Counted from the stretch's first letter, positions 39,068 to 49,000 are shown. The stretch: 59,518 bases of DNA from Aquincolibacterium sp041674705 (GCA_041674705.1 JBAYVF010000011.1:1-59518), one strand, 5' to 3'. A program made the numbers and translations. Notes: a model not told the origin generated them from the letters alone.

Positions 39068-40630
39068 TCATACTTTGATTGCCCGGATCTCTTCATCACT
39101 TACATGTCGGTGGCCCCAAAAGAAAGGCGCGAGTTCGAAACCGTGCTTGCGCGCCATCCCCAGGATTTCCGCCATTTTGGGCTGGGTGATGTTCCCCTTC
39201 CCCCACGAGAAATTTTCGTAGCGCTCTTCGAGTGCCAGCACGATCGCCTCCGAGAAACAGCCGTAAAGCACTTTGGAAGACGGCAGGCCGATATCAAAGC
39301 CGGCGTTGAATTCCTGTGGCAGGGAGCAAATGCCGCCCGAAAAGATCAGGATGTCCTGGCGGTCGCATTCCCGGTACGAGATGTTTTTGGGGTACCCGAT
39401 GTCGCAAATGATGGCGCCGGGTTTAAAATTCGCGATATCGAGAATCGAATGGGAAACACTTGCGGCCGCGATCACAATATCGGCATCGCGAACCGCCTCG
39501 TTATTGTCATGAATGCCGCGGAATTTTGCTTTTCCGAACATCGCGAGCGTTTTCCGCATATGCTCCAGGCTCTCGACGCTCCGGCTTGTGATCGTGAGCT
39601 CGCTCACCTTATCCGCCAGGGCCCGAGCGCAGGCGCTTCCGATATCGCCCGCCCCGCCGATCACCGTGGCCTTGGCCTTTGAGAGATCCAGTTCCCGGAG
39701 CCGCGCGGCTTTCAGCACCCCTTCGACCGCGAGCGCGGCGGTGAGCGTATTGCCGGTCGTGACCGGAATATTGATCATCTTTTTGAATTCCTCGCCGTAT
39801 TTCTCGCCGGCGATCGAAGTAAAACCCCCAAGTGCCACGATCCCAAGGCCGAGTCGCTCCGCCACCTTGCAGGACTCGACAACCTTCATCACCCCTTTTT
39901 GCATGTCTTTGTCGAGCAGGTCGGGGATGATATTGCAGGCGATAAAGGCACCGCGGGTCGTTTTGCCGCTCGAGCCACGGAACTCCTTCACGTCATAAGA
40001 AACATAAGAAGGCACGAGATCAAAGATTTTTCCAAGAAACTCCTCCGACGGGACTTTCATGTCGGGTTTGAACGACTGGAAGTATTTGATCAGATGATTC
40101 AGATTGTAGGGGTGGCCGATCACGCCGAAACCGCGAACATCGCTTATGCGACGGTCGCCGATCGTTTGATAGCGGCGCTCGGTTAGGATGCCGTCGAAGG
40201 CTTGCAGCATGGCATCAAAATTCTTTTTTACGCGCTCAGCCAAGACGCCGCCGATGATCGTCTCAAGCACCGGGATCCCGAGACATACCCGGGCCTCAAC
40301 CTGGACCTCCGTCCCGCCGGTGGCGTGTTCCGTCAGACGCCACTCCCCTTCGAAGGTTTCCAGATCTCCGTCTACGGCCTTGAAACGGACGATGAAATGA
40401 TGAAAATCAAAGGTCTCTTCCTCTTTCCAGGAGATCGGAATGCGTCCCATCTCCACCTTCCATGCCGTCACGACCTTGCCGCGACTGTGGCTGAGGACAC
40501 GGCATTCCTTGACGTTGGGCATGAACTTGGGGAATTCCTGAACACGCGTGAGCAGGCGCAATACTTTCCAACGCTTGGCGGGCAAGATACGGCTCGCGGT
40601 CACGGCATAGACGCCGTCCTTCTTTTCCAT
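39068..40630 (-). CDS. SRPBCC domain fused to long-chain acyl-ACP reductase (AAR)-like enzyme
   Basis: A 520-residue fusion. Residues about 9-150 form an SRPBCC/START-like lipid- or polyketide-binding domain (ILPAKRWKVLRLLTRVQEFPKFMPNV, ending AERVKKNFDAMLQAFDG). About 170-515 matches cyanobacterial AAR, which reduces fatty acyl-ACP to fatty aldehyde: GFGVIGHPYNL, VALGGFTSIAGE, TTGNTLTAALAVEG, the NADPH fold ATVIGGAGDIGSA, CDIGYPKNIS, SGGICSLP and YENFSWGKGNIT. The Cys in LYGCFSEA (near 457) lines up with the catalytic Cys of AAR. The ATG at 40630 has GGAGGGG 9 bases upstream; the ATG at 40648 is in that site. The alkane-forming oxygenase partner is absent, as expected in an anaerobe. It leads a run of four kinases and a receiver-ALDH. 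Confidence 0.88.
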   Translation of the reverse strand: MEKKDGVYAVTASRILPAKRWKVLRLLTRVQEFPKFMPNVKECRVLSHSRGKVVTAWKVEMGRIPISWKEEETFDFHHFIVRFKAVDGDLETFEGEWRLTEHATGGTEVQVEARVCLGIPVLETIIGGVLAERVKKNFDAMLQAFDGILTERRYQTIGDRRISDVRGFGVIGHPYNLNHLIKYFQSFKPDMKVPSEEFLGKIFDLVPSYVSYDVKEFRGSSGKTTRGAFIACNIIPDLLDKDMQKGVMKVVESCKVAERLGLGIVALGGFTSIAGEKYGEEFKKMINIPVTTGNTLTAALAVEGVLKAARLRELDLSKAKATVIGGAGDIGSACARALADKVSELTITSRSVESLEHMRKTLAMFGKAKFRGIHDNNEAVRDADIVIAAASVSHSILDIANFKPGAIICDIGYPKNISYRECDRQDILIFSGGICSLPQEFNAGFDIGLPSSKVLYGCFSEAIVLALEERYENFSWGKGNITQPKMAEILGMARKHGFELAPFFWGHRHVSDEEIRAIKV

Positions 40631-40749
40631 TGGGGGTATCCCCTCCATAATGTCACGAAACGCCCTTGAGTCGGGACGCTCTTACATTATCGGCCGGAAC
40701 CGGGGTCTTTTAACCCCTGAGATCGCAACTTCCATGGGAAATACGTACG

Positions 40750-41109
40750 AGCAATCCTAGTGCGATGAGGCACGCTCGCGAGGCGGAACGGGCAGGGTGG
40801 CGTACAGGAATCGTCTCTCGACATACCACAGGGTTTTTCCCTGTGGTACCCGAAGCAGCGCGAAACTTGTTGTTTCGCGCTGGGCCGGCTGTCGATGCTT
40901 TCTATCGCCCCTGTGGGGTCACTCGCTCCGGCGGCGAGTGCCAACCTGCGCTCTCGCTGCTGGGACCTGCTCTGTTGAGCAGGACCATGCTCCCATCAGC
41001 TCCGAGAGCTGTCTCGTAACGATTCCCGTACGCCGAGTGAAGTCGAGCGCGCGAGCGAAGATCGTCTCGCTGGGACGATCTGAGCGTTGACGAAGCGCAC
41101 TTGGATTGC
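40750..41109 (-). ncRNA. Candidate structured RNA element, copy 2
   Basis: A 15-bp outer stem with one mismatch (40750-40764 with 41095-41109) encloses about 330 bp of nested hairpins: a 16-bp stem (40799-40814 with 41019-41034), TACCACAGGG/CCCTGTGGTA (40823-40848), GCGCGAAAC/GTTTCGCGC (about 40859-40881), CACTCGC/GCGAGTG (about 40920-40940), CCTGCTC/GAGCAGG (about 40967-40984) and AGATCGTC/GACGATCT (41058-41080) with loop core CGCTGG (plus reading). It shares blocks and architecture with 18333-18612. The mismatch in the 16-bp stem becomes a G-U pair on the minus strand, so that is the likely RNA strand. Confidence 0.68.
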
Positions 41110-41132
41110 TTGCAAAGCGAGAGTTTCAAGTG

Positions 41133-41172
41133 ACAAAAAAAACGGCCCCGCTTTTTCAAGCGGAGCCGTTTA
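41133..41172 (-). terminator. Intrinsic terminator of the carbohydrate-binding protein gene
   Basis: On the minus strand AAACGGCTCCGCTT pairs with AAGCGGGGCCGTTT (one mismatch) and a run of T follows. It lies 29 bases after the stop codon. Confidence 0.9.
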
Positions 41173-41200
41173 AAAACCACTTCTTTAGAAAACGCTTCGA

Positions 41201-41809
41201 TTATTGCTTCGAGAGCGTGATCTGATCGAGCAAAATGCTACCGGTCTTCGGACTGGAGTTGATATCGTCGAAGACAAAAACGATTTCATTCAAAGAGTTC
41301 CAGTTCTCAATGCGGCGGAACTTTTCGAACGGGATCGAGATCTTTTGCCACTGGTCCGTGACGCCGCTCACGATATAAGCGGAAGGCTTGTTCGTCATGT
41401 CCTTGAGCTCGATCTTGAACCGCTTGGTGTAACCGGTCTTGGCATCACCCTTGACATAGAAATTCAGGGTGTTGTAAGCCGTTGCATCCTCGCCATTCAG
41501 CTTCATCCAGAAACCATTGTACGCCGGGTTCGGAGAATCCACATCGTAGTCGAGGCGGATCGCGTAGCCGGAAGCATCGCCCTGGCTATCATCCGTATCA
41601 AACGACATCTGGGTTCCCTGGGACTCATCGTTGGGATCCTTGTCCCATCCACCGAAATCACCACCGATGTTATTCGGCTTGTCCCCGGTGTCAAAATCCG
41701 CAATCACAAGCTCGTTCGTTGCAGGAGCGGCTGCATAAGCAACAACTCCAAAACCAACCACCATCAACAGAGCGAGCGCAAACGTCAAACTGATGTTAAA
41801 CTTCTTCAT
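41201..41809 (-). CDS. Secreted carbohydrate-binding-module-like protein
   Basis: A 202-residue protein with a cleavable signal peptide (MKKFNISLTFALALLMVVGFGVVAYA-A). The mature part is a beta-sandwich of the CBM11/CIA30-like sort: VIADFDTGDKPNNIGGDFGGW at the start, YAIRLDYDV, GFWMKLNG, LNFYVKGD, WQKISIPFEKFR and ending GSILLDQITL. Such domains bind glucans, and single-domain secreted forms occur in several uncultured lineages. It has its own strong ribosome site (AAAGGAG), a sigma70-like promoter and a terminator, so it is monocistronic and probably well expressed. A cell-surface or storage-glucan role is a guess. Confidence 0.85.
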   Translation of the reverse strand: MKKFNISLTFALALLMVVGFGVVAYAAAPATNELVIADFDTGDKPNNIGGDFGGWDKDPNDESQGTQMSFDTDDSQGDASGYAIRLDYDVDSPNPAYNGFWMKLNGEDATAYNTLNFYVKGDAKTGYTKRFKIELKDMTNKPSAYIVSGVTDQWQKISIPFEKFRRIENWNSLNEIVFVFDDINSSPKTGSILLDQITLSKQ

Positions 41810-41860
41810 TTTTTTGTTACTCCTTTCGTGAAATGTACTGCTTGGCGAGGGTCGAAATGA

Positions 41861-41889
41861 AGTATACCCTTTTAAAAAGATAAAAACAA
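41861..41889 (-). promoter_or_regulatory. Sigma70-like promoter of the carbohydrate-binding protein
   Basis: On the minus strand TTGTTT (41889-41884) and TATACT (41866-41861) are 17 bases apart, about 50 bases before the ATG at 41809. Confidence 0.75.
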
Positions 41890-42030
41890 GGGTTTCAGAA
41901 AAAAAAGTTTTGCCTCATGCTTTCGTCCGGAGTACCCCTTAATCCTCTTTAATCCCGCGAATCTTTTCAGAAAAACGGACTTGCAGAAAGATATAACCCG
42001 TTATCTTGAAATGAGTTAAAGAGCCTCGCG

Positions 42031-42630
42031 TCAGATCTTGGAAAAAGAATCCAGGACCTCTTTCATCTCATCAGCCTTCCGGCGGACATCTTCCGAGGGA
42101 GCATTTTTCTGAAAATCGCTCACCTTGGCTTTGAGTTCTGAAATTTTTTCCTGTTCCACGCGCTGGCGCTGCAAAATGATATTGATGTCATGCGCCATAT
42201 CGTGAAAGAAGTCCCCTTCGCGAAGTTTGATGTCCTGGGGCATTTCGCCGCGATTGACCTTCAGCAAAGTCTGGCGGAAACGGTACACCGGACCGGCCAC
42301 GCGATGCAAAAAGACCACGCCATAGATTCCGATAATGATGAGCGTCAGGATCAGGACGAGCGTCACGCGGATGATGATCGAATAGCTCACATCATAGAGG
42401 ATCTCGGTCGGATTGATCTTCCCGAACATGAACGCCCCCCCGAAGGCCGCATCCCGGATGGTCTGATGAATGACCCAGGCGACCGCCGCCGAAGCCACCA
42501 TGAAAAGGGCGATCAGCATGAAAGAGAATTCCCGCTGCATCGGGCGATGAATGATGAGATTCTTCACCTGGCGTTTGTAGGCGCGCTGGGGTGTTGCGAC
42601 TTTGGCTTGTGCTTTGACGTTCATTTCCAT
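42031..42630 (-). CDS. Two-helix membrane protein with HAMP domain, no output domain
   Basis: A 199-residue protein with a basic N-terminus, two membrane helices (about 35-57 and 85-108), a HAMP domain (about 109-160; HRVAGPVYRFRQTLLKVNRGE) and a C-terminal coiled coil. There is no kinase, cyclase or chemotaxis output. Such proteins are widespread in uncultured bacteria and their function is unknown. AAAGGAG precedes the ATG at 42630. It follows the second RND pump by 54 bases and probably shares its transcript, so it could sense envelope state for the efflux system. Confidence 0.85.
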   Translation of the reverse strand: MEMNVKAQAKVATPQRAYKRQVKNLIIHRPMQREFSFMLIALFMVASAAVAWVIHQTIRDAAFGGAFMFGKINPTEILYDVSYSIIIRVTLVLILTLIIIGIYGVVFLHRVAGPVYRFRQTLLKVNRGEMPQDIKLREGDFFHDMAHDINIILQRQRVEQEKISELKAKVSDFQKNAPSEDVRRKADEMKEVLDSFSKI

Positions 42631-42684
42631 AGGAATCTCCTTTGCCCGTTCCCCAAGGAACGGAAGTAATGTTTCTTGTTAAAT

Positions 42685-45600
42685 TCAGTGAATCTGGGCT
42701 GTTTTGCTCACTACGAAGGCACGCACTTTTTCCGATACGGCCGAAAAAAAGACCTTAAAAATCTCCTGAAGATCGTCGGTGATCATGACAAGCGCCGGCA
42801 GGACAAACAGGATCAGGATGGTCGAACTGATCAGTCCCCCGATAATCGTCACCGCCAGAGGCGACCAGAGATCGCTCGCCTGCCCGAAGCTGAGCGCCAT
42901 CGGCAGGAACCCCAGGATGGCCGCAATCGCGGTCATCAGGATCGGCCGGAGCCGGTCGACGCCGGCCTGGATAAAACGTTCTTTTTTGCTCTCTTCCGCC
43001 GGCAGATGGAGGGCGTGGTCCACCAGAAGGATCGCCGCGTTCACCGAATATCCCGCCAGCATGATCATCCCGATAAAAACCTGGGTGCTAAGGGGCTTAT
43101 GCGTGATCGCAAGCGCCACCCAGATCCCGAAAAAGTTAAGCAGGATCTTGATCATGATCAAAAACGGATAAAGATAATTCTCGAATAAACAGGCCATGAC
43201 CATATAAACCAGAAAAACCGTGATCAGAAGCGCGACCGCGAGCTGCCCCTTGCTTTCCAGAAGTTCCTCGAACCCGCCCCCGAAACGCCAGTAATAGTCG
43301 TCCGGAAGCTTGACACCTTCCACAGCTTTTTTGACGTCGGCTGCGATCTTTTCAATCGGCCGCTTCACGTCGCCTTTCACGAACACATAACGGTGCTTGT
43401 CTTTGCGATCGATGGTTTGCGGGCCGGTCGACGGATAGAAGTTCGCGATCTCGCTTAAAGGCACCTGCTGCGACTCTTTTGTCTGCACATAGATCTGCCC
43501 CAGATCATCCAGCTTCTGACGGTAAATGGCCTGGAGACGCGTGATCGTTTCGATCTCTTCGCCCTTGGACAGCTCATGGAATTTCGTGGGCCGCATACCG
43601 CGAACCTGGGCGTGCATGCTGTCGGCCACGGACTTGACGCTCAACCCATACATCGCGGCCTTGCCCTTATCCACCACAAGCGAATATTCCGGCCGCTTGC
43701 GAAGGTCCGTCATGACGAGATTCGTCAGGCCTTCCACCTTGGACATTTTGTTGGCGAATTCCTTGGCGAGTTTCTCAAGTTCATCCCCGTCCTGGCCATA
43801 GATATTCACCACGAGTTTTTTCTGCTCGGTGGAACCGGCGCCTTCATCCACGATCAGACTGTAATCACTGTGGATCTCCTTGACCGCCGCGTTCCCCTGT
43901 TCATCGATCAACTTCATGATCTCTTCTTTGGAATACTGGCGCTTGCGGGCGGGCTTGAGACGGACAAAAAGTCGGAGGTCGTCTTTGGAAACCGTTGTTG
44001 AGAAAAGCGTGATATCGGGGATCTTCGAGAGGATCCCTTCGAGTTTCTTCATGGCCTCGTCATTGGATTCCAGACGCGCTCCGGCCAGCGGGAACGTTAC
44101 CACCGCGAATTCATTCTCTTCAAAGGATGACGGCCAGTCGATCGGGGTCCGGGCCAGCATGAAAATGGCGAAAAAAGAAAGGCCGAAAACCGCGGGCACG
44201 ACTTTCCATCGCCAGGTAATACACCAACGAATGGCGTTCACATATTTTTCGCGCGCCTTATCAATGAAAGCGCTCGAGGTATCTTTGCGATGGGCATTCA
44301 AGGCCGCGACCCCGAACTGGCGGATGAGCATCGGGATCAGCATCAGGGCCGAAAAAAAGGACGCAATGAGCGAAATACTGATGGTGAAGGCGAATCCCCC
44401 GTACGTCAACTGAACGGTCTTATCGATAAAAATGATCGGCAGGAACACCACGAGCATCGTGAGGAGCGACGTCAGAAGCGGAAGCCAGACTTCTTCGGAG
44501 CCTTCCCGGATGGCCTGCGTATCCCCGAAGCCGCGTTCTTTTTTGGAAAAAATATTTTCCATGATCACGACCGCGGTGTCGATCAGGATCCCGATCGCGA
44601 GCGACAACCCGCTTAAGGTCATGACATTGATGCTGATCCCGAACGCTGCCATAAAAATGAACGTCGCGATCAAGGAACACGGGATCACGACCAGGATGAT
44701 GGCCGCCAGCACCCAGTTGCGGATAAAGACATAAATGACGCCCATGGTCAGCACGAGCCCCAGGTAGAGCGCTCCTTTGACATCGTCGATGGCGCGCGAG
44801 ATCGTTTCCGCCCGGTCATTGACGATCACGACTTTCACATTTCCACGATTTTCCTGCTCAAAGGTATCCAACACCTTGTTAAGATCGCTTGCGACATCCA
44901 ACGTATTGGCCATGCTCGCTTTTTTGACATAGACCGTGACGTTCTGCTCCAGGTTCAGCCGCGCCTGGTCCGTCGCTTCAAGGTATGAGTCCTTGATCGT
45001 CCCTATTTCTTTTAAGGGGATGATCGATCCCTGGCGCGTGGCCTTCACGCCGATGTCCCCGACCTCGTCCACCGAGAGAAAAGAGCCCATGCTCCGGACC
45101 GCGTACTCGAATTTTCCCGTCTCAACGTTCCCGGCCAGAAGATTGATATTGCTCTGGCCCAGGACGTCCATCACGCGTTCGATCGAGATGTTATAAGCCA
45201 CCATCTTGTCGCGATCGAGCTCCACCAGGATCTTGCGCTCCCGGCCGCCATAGACCTCCACGCTCGCGACGCCATCCACCCGGCTGATGACAGGCTTCAA
45301 CTTGATATCCACCATCTCGCGGATCTGTTCCGGGGACATGTTCTCGGAGGTGACGGCAAACACCATGATCGCGGCCTGCGCGTCATCATAATTGGCAATG
45401 ACGGGTTTTTCGATTTCTTTGGGAAGGAGCGGCTTCACGCGCGCGAATTTTTCCCGGATCTCGAGCGCGGCGAATTTCATATCGGTTCCCGCATCGAACT
45501 CCATGGTCACGCGGGATTCGGCCTCACGCGAACTGGAGTAGAGACTTTTCATGTGACTCACGGTCCCGATGGCTTCTTCGATGGGCTTGGTGATCATCTT

Positions 45601-45783
45601 TTCGACGTCTTCAGAAGGAAGGCCGCCGCGGGCGCGCACGACGATCGAAATGATCCCTTGGCTTTGGCCCTGGTAGAGTTCCACTTTGAGGCGCATGAGG
45701 GAGATAATGCCGATCACAACGATCCCGGCAAAAAGGATGGCGGTAAAAACCGGACGTTTAAGCGCGAAACTGGGGAGTCCCAT
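42685..45783 (-). CDS. RND efflux pump inner-membrane permease (second)
   Basis: A 1032-residue pump of the AcrB/HAE1 family: N-terminal helix after FALKRPVFTAIL, two large periplasmic loops, and 12 helices in two groups (about 335-540 and 860-1020). Family blocks include RGGLPSEDVEKMITKPIEEAIG, SLAIGILIDTAVVIMENIF and GMIMLAGYSVNAAILLVDHAL. It differs strongly from the neighbouring pump, so the pair may form a heteromeric trimer or two separate pumps. It lies downstream of TolC, adaptor and first pump on the same strand; a 275-bp inverted-repeat element separates it from the first pump. Substrate unknown. Confidence 0.95.
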   Translation of the reverse strand: MGLPSFALKRPVFTAILFAGIVVIGIISLMRLKVELYQGQSQGIISIVVRARGGLPSEDVEKMITKPIEEAIGTVSHMKSLYSSSREAESRVTMEFDAGTDMKFAALEIREKFARVKPLLPKEIEKPVIANYDDAQAAIMVFAVTSENMSPEQIREMVDIKLKPVISRVDGVASVEVYGGRERKILVELDRDKMVAYNISIERVMDVLGQSNINLLAGNVETGKFEYAVRSMGSFLSVDEVGDIGVKATRQGSIIPLKEIGTIKDSYLEATDQARLNLEQNVTVYVKKASMANTLDVASDLNKVLDTFEQENRGNVKVVIVNDRAETISRAIDDVKGALYLGLVLTMGVIYVFIRNWVLAAIILVVIPCSLIATFIFMAAFGISINVMTLSGLSLAIGILIDTAVVIMENIFSKKERGFGDTQAIREGSEEVWLPLLTSLLTMLVVFLPIIFIDKTVQLTYGGFAFTISISLIASFFSALMLIPMLIRQFGVAALNAHRKDTSSAFIDKAREKYVNAIRWCITWRWKVVPAVFGLSFFAIFMLARTPIDWPSSFEENEFAVVTFPLAGARLESNDEAMKKLEGILSKIPDITLFSTTVSKDDLRLFVRLKPARKRQYSKEEIMKLIDEQGNAAVKEIHSDYSLIVDEGAGSTEQKKLVVNIYGQDGDELEKLAKEFANKMSKVEGLTNLVMTDLRKRPEYSLVVDKGKAAMYGLSVKSVADSMHAQVRGMRPTKFHELSKGEEIETITRLQAIYRQKLDDLGQIYVQTKESQQVPLSEIANFYPSTGPQTIDRKDKHRYVFVKGDVKRPIEKIAADVKKAVEGVKLPDDYYWRFGGGFEELLESKGQLAVALLITVFLVYMVMACLFENYLYPFLIMIKILLNFFGIWVALAITHKPLSTQVFIGMIMLAGYSVNAAILLVDHALHLPAEESKKERFIQAGVDRLRPILMTAIAAILGFLPMALSFGQASDLWSPLAVTIIGGLISSTILILFVLPALVMITDDLQEIFKVFFSAVSEKVRAFVVSKTAQIH

Positions 45784-45785
45784 GA

Positions 45786-46060
45786 TTAGGCTCTGCGAAA
45801 TAATAAATGATGCATTTGGAAGCCCCTATTTTGTTCGTATGCAAGGCGCGACGACGAGTCATAGTGAAAACTATGGCGAGGAGGAGCAACGCAGTCAGAC
45901 GGGCAAAAGACGGGCTTCCCCTTCGGGGCCGGGCGCTCGTGGGCTACAACTGCGTCGTTCGTCGTCGGCATAGTCACAACTATGGCTCCTCCTCACTCCA
46001 TTGTCTCGCTCCACAATCGCCTCGGCCAAACACATCATTTATTATTTCACAGAGCCTTAG
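45786..46060. mobile_element. MITE-like inverted-repeat element between the pump genes
   Basis: Terminal repeat AGGCTCTGCGAAATAATAAA(TGATG) at 45786-45811 matches the complement of 46031-46058 with one difference. Inside are further inverted words (CATAGTGAAAACTATGG, CATAGTCACAACTATGG; CGACGACGA/TCGTCGTCG). There is no transposase. The right arm overlaps the end of the first pump gene (stop at 46057). Confidence 0.65.
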
Positions 46061-49000
46061 GCCGGAGGTGGCGTTACGTGGCTTTCTTCAACGGTTTCTT
46101 CTTCGTAGCCGAGATACTTTTCCATGAACCGGTTCACGATAATATAAAAACACGGAAGCACGATCAGGGTCAGCACCGTCGAGGAAAAAAGACCGCCCAT
46201 GGCCGTGATGGCCAGAGGCGAGAGCAGTCCTCCGCCCTCTCCCAACCCGAGCGCGATCGGGAACATCCCCATAATGGTCGTGGTAGAGGACATAAGCACG
46301 GGACGCGTTCGGGTGCGCGTGGCTTCCCAGACCGCGGCGACCATTTCCTTGCCTTCCGAACGGAGCTGGTTGATATATTCCATCAGCACGATCCCGTTCC
46401 CCACGACCACGCCGCCCAAAAGCACGAGCCCCAAAAGCGAGATCACGTTGAAAGAACTTCCGGTCACTTTAAGCGCGATGAGCGCGCCGCCGAAAGAAAG
46501 CGGCACGGTGACCATGATGATCAAAGGTTGCAGGAAAGACTCGAACTGGGCGGCCATGATCATATAGACCAGCATAATGGCCAGCGCGAACGCGAAAATG
46601 ACGCCCCCGAAATTCTCCTGGATCTCCTTGGCCTTCCCCGAAAGCCGGACCTGGAAATCCTGCGGGATGTCATCGGGAACCCGGAGCCCCGCAAGGAACT
46701 TTTGAACGTCCGCGAGCACATCCTTGTCCTGGCGGGTCTTGTCGATCTCGGCGGAAATAGTGACGGTTCGCTCCTGGTCCATGCGCTTGATCTCGCTGGG
46801 GCCCTGGCCCCGGTCGATCGAGGCGATCTCTTTTAAAGGCACGTGAATATCCAGGACCTTCGAATAAAGCAGGAGCGTCCCGAGATTCGAGATGTTCTCC
46901 TTGTCCTTATCACTCAACCGCACCCGGACATCGATCTCGCGGCCGGCCTCGCGGTACTGGGTCGCGACCACGCCCTCAATGGCCGCTTTCGCGGTCAGCG
47001 AAATATCCATCGCGGAAACCCCGTAAAGGGCCGCGCGCTTTTTGTTGATCTCGAGCTTTGTTTCGGGTGATTTTTCCCCGATGTCATCCTGGACGTTAAC
47101 GACCCCCGGGATCGCGCCCAGGCGGTCCTTAAGCCGCTTCACGAGATCTTCCATCAGCGTAAAATCGTACCCCTTGGCTTCGATCAGGATCGGTTTGATA
47201 CTGCCGGCTCCCACCGAAAACTCGCTTTCCTGCAATACGAATTCGACCTTGGCGTCGTCTTTTTCAAGATTCATCGATTCGACTTTTTTCTTGAGAGAGG
47301 CCACGATCTTGGAGGAAGACTGCTTCCTCTTTTTATCAAGCGTCACGAGAATAAGCGATTGCGAGGGCCGGAGGGTTTCGATCTTGATCTCGCCGCGACT
47401 CGTTTTCTCGCTGCCGATCGCCACCGAAATATCCTGGACCGCGGCCTCCGAGCGCAACACATCTTCCAGCCGTTTGCAAACATCGTCGGTGACATTGAGC
47501 CGCGTCCCGAGCGGCATATCCACTTTCACGTAGAACTGTCCCTGGTCCACCTTCGGCAGCACTTCGCGATCGATCGTCGGAACGATCAAAAAAGTCGAGG
47601 CAAGCACGGCGAACGCCGTCAGCAGGATCCCGATCATGAAACGGTTCTGCTCGCTCTTGGTGGGCAGGGCCATGATCTTTTGATCCAGGTCTCCCGTAAG
47701 ACTGAGCGGTTTGTATTCTTGCTGTTTGACCGTCACATAGGTGGAAAGAAGCGCGATCAGGGTCAGCGGAACAAAAGTCGAAATGATCTGAGAGAAAATG
47801 ATCGCCCAGGCCAGGTCCTTGAAGATCTGACCCGCGACGCCCGGCACAAAAACGATCAAAGGAAAAAAGACGGCGATCGTGGTCAAGTTCGAAGACACGA
47901 CAGGCCATACCAATTCTGAAGCGCCATCAATGGCCCCCTGCTCGGCACCCGCACCCTCCTGGCGCTTCCTGAAAATATTTTCAAGCACCACGATACTGGT
48001 ATCCAGGATCATCCCGATGGCGATCGCAAGTCCCCCGAGGGACATAATGTTCACGGTGACACCCGCCATGGCCATCAAGAAGAAAACGCCTAAAATCGTA
48101 AGCGGCAACGACACGATCACCAGGACCGAAATCGCGAACGAACGAAGATATATGTAGAGCGTGATCAGGGCCAGAACACCGCCCTGCATGGCCTGACTAC
48201 CCAGGTTCTCGATCGTGCCGCGAATAAAAACAGAGTGGTCGTAAATGATCTTGACCTGAAGCCCGCGGGAATTCAGGTCCTCTTCGAGGAATTTCAATTC
48301 CTTGCGAAGCTGATCCACGACCTGAATGGTATTCGCATTCGACTGTTTTTGAACCGCCACGGAAATATTTTGCACGCCGTTGTAACGGGAAATGCTGGTC
48401 TTATCCGCCAGCCCGTCCACCACATTCCCGATATCCTTGACGGTCACGAGGCGCTTCTCGAGCATCTGTTTTTCGACTTCGCCCCGCAATTTCTCGATCG
48501 TTTGTCGGGGCCCCTCGCTTGTATCGCGCTCGACAAAACTGATATCTTCGCGGCGGAGTTTTTCCACATTGTCCACGCCGACCACTGCGTATCCGATCTC
48601 GGCCGGCGAACGGAAATCCCCGACCGTGCGGATCAAATATTCATAAAGACCTTTTTTGATACTCCCGGCCGGATAGGACACGTTGGCTTCATCCAGGGAG
48701 TTGACGACCTCCAGGAGCGAAAGATGGTTGGCTTGAAGACGCGGCTGGTCGATCTCGACTAGGATCTCGCGGTTCACGCCGCCCGAAAGACTGACGGAAG
48801 CAACCCCTTCCACTTTTTCCAGACGGTCTTTGAGCATTTTTTCGGTCAGAAGTTTCATGCGCACCGGGGGGAGATCCGGAGCCGTAACAGAAAGCAGGAG
48901 GATCGGACGGGCCAGAGGATCGAACTTCAAGACCACCGGGTCTTCGGCCTCTTTGGGAAGTCTTTCCTTGATGAGGTCGACTTTTTCGCGAATGGCCAGG

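Noticed and set aside
39068..40630. Annotating the AAR-like gene as shikimate dehydrogenase or glutamyl-tRNA reductase.
   Set aside because: Several blocks (GGFTSI, TTGNT, GYPKN, FSWGKGNIT) and the Cys position match acyl-ACP reductase specifically, and the tRNA- or shikimate-binding parts are missing.
18333..41109. Reading the two structured elements as RNase P RNA, tmRNA, a group II intron or an IscB-associated HEARO RNA.
   Set aside because: I find no GAGGAAAGTCC-type P4 of RNase P, no tmRNA tRNA-like ends, no intron domain V and no reverse transcriptase or IscB/TnpB gene near either copy. They stay unassigned.
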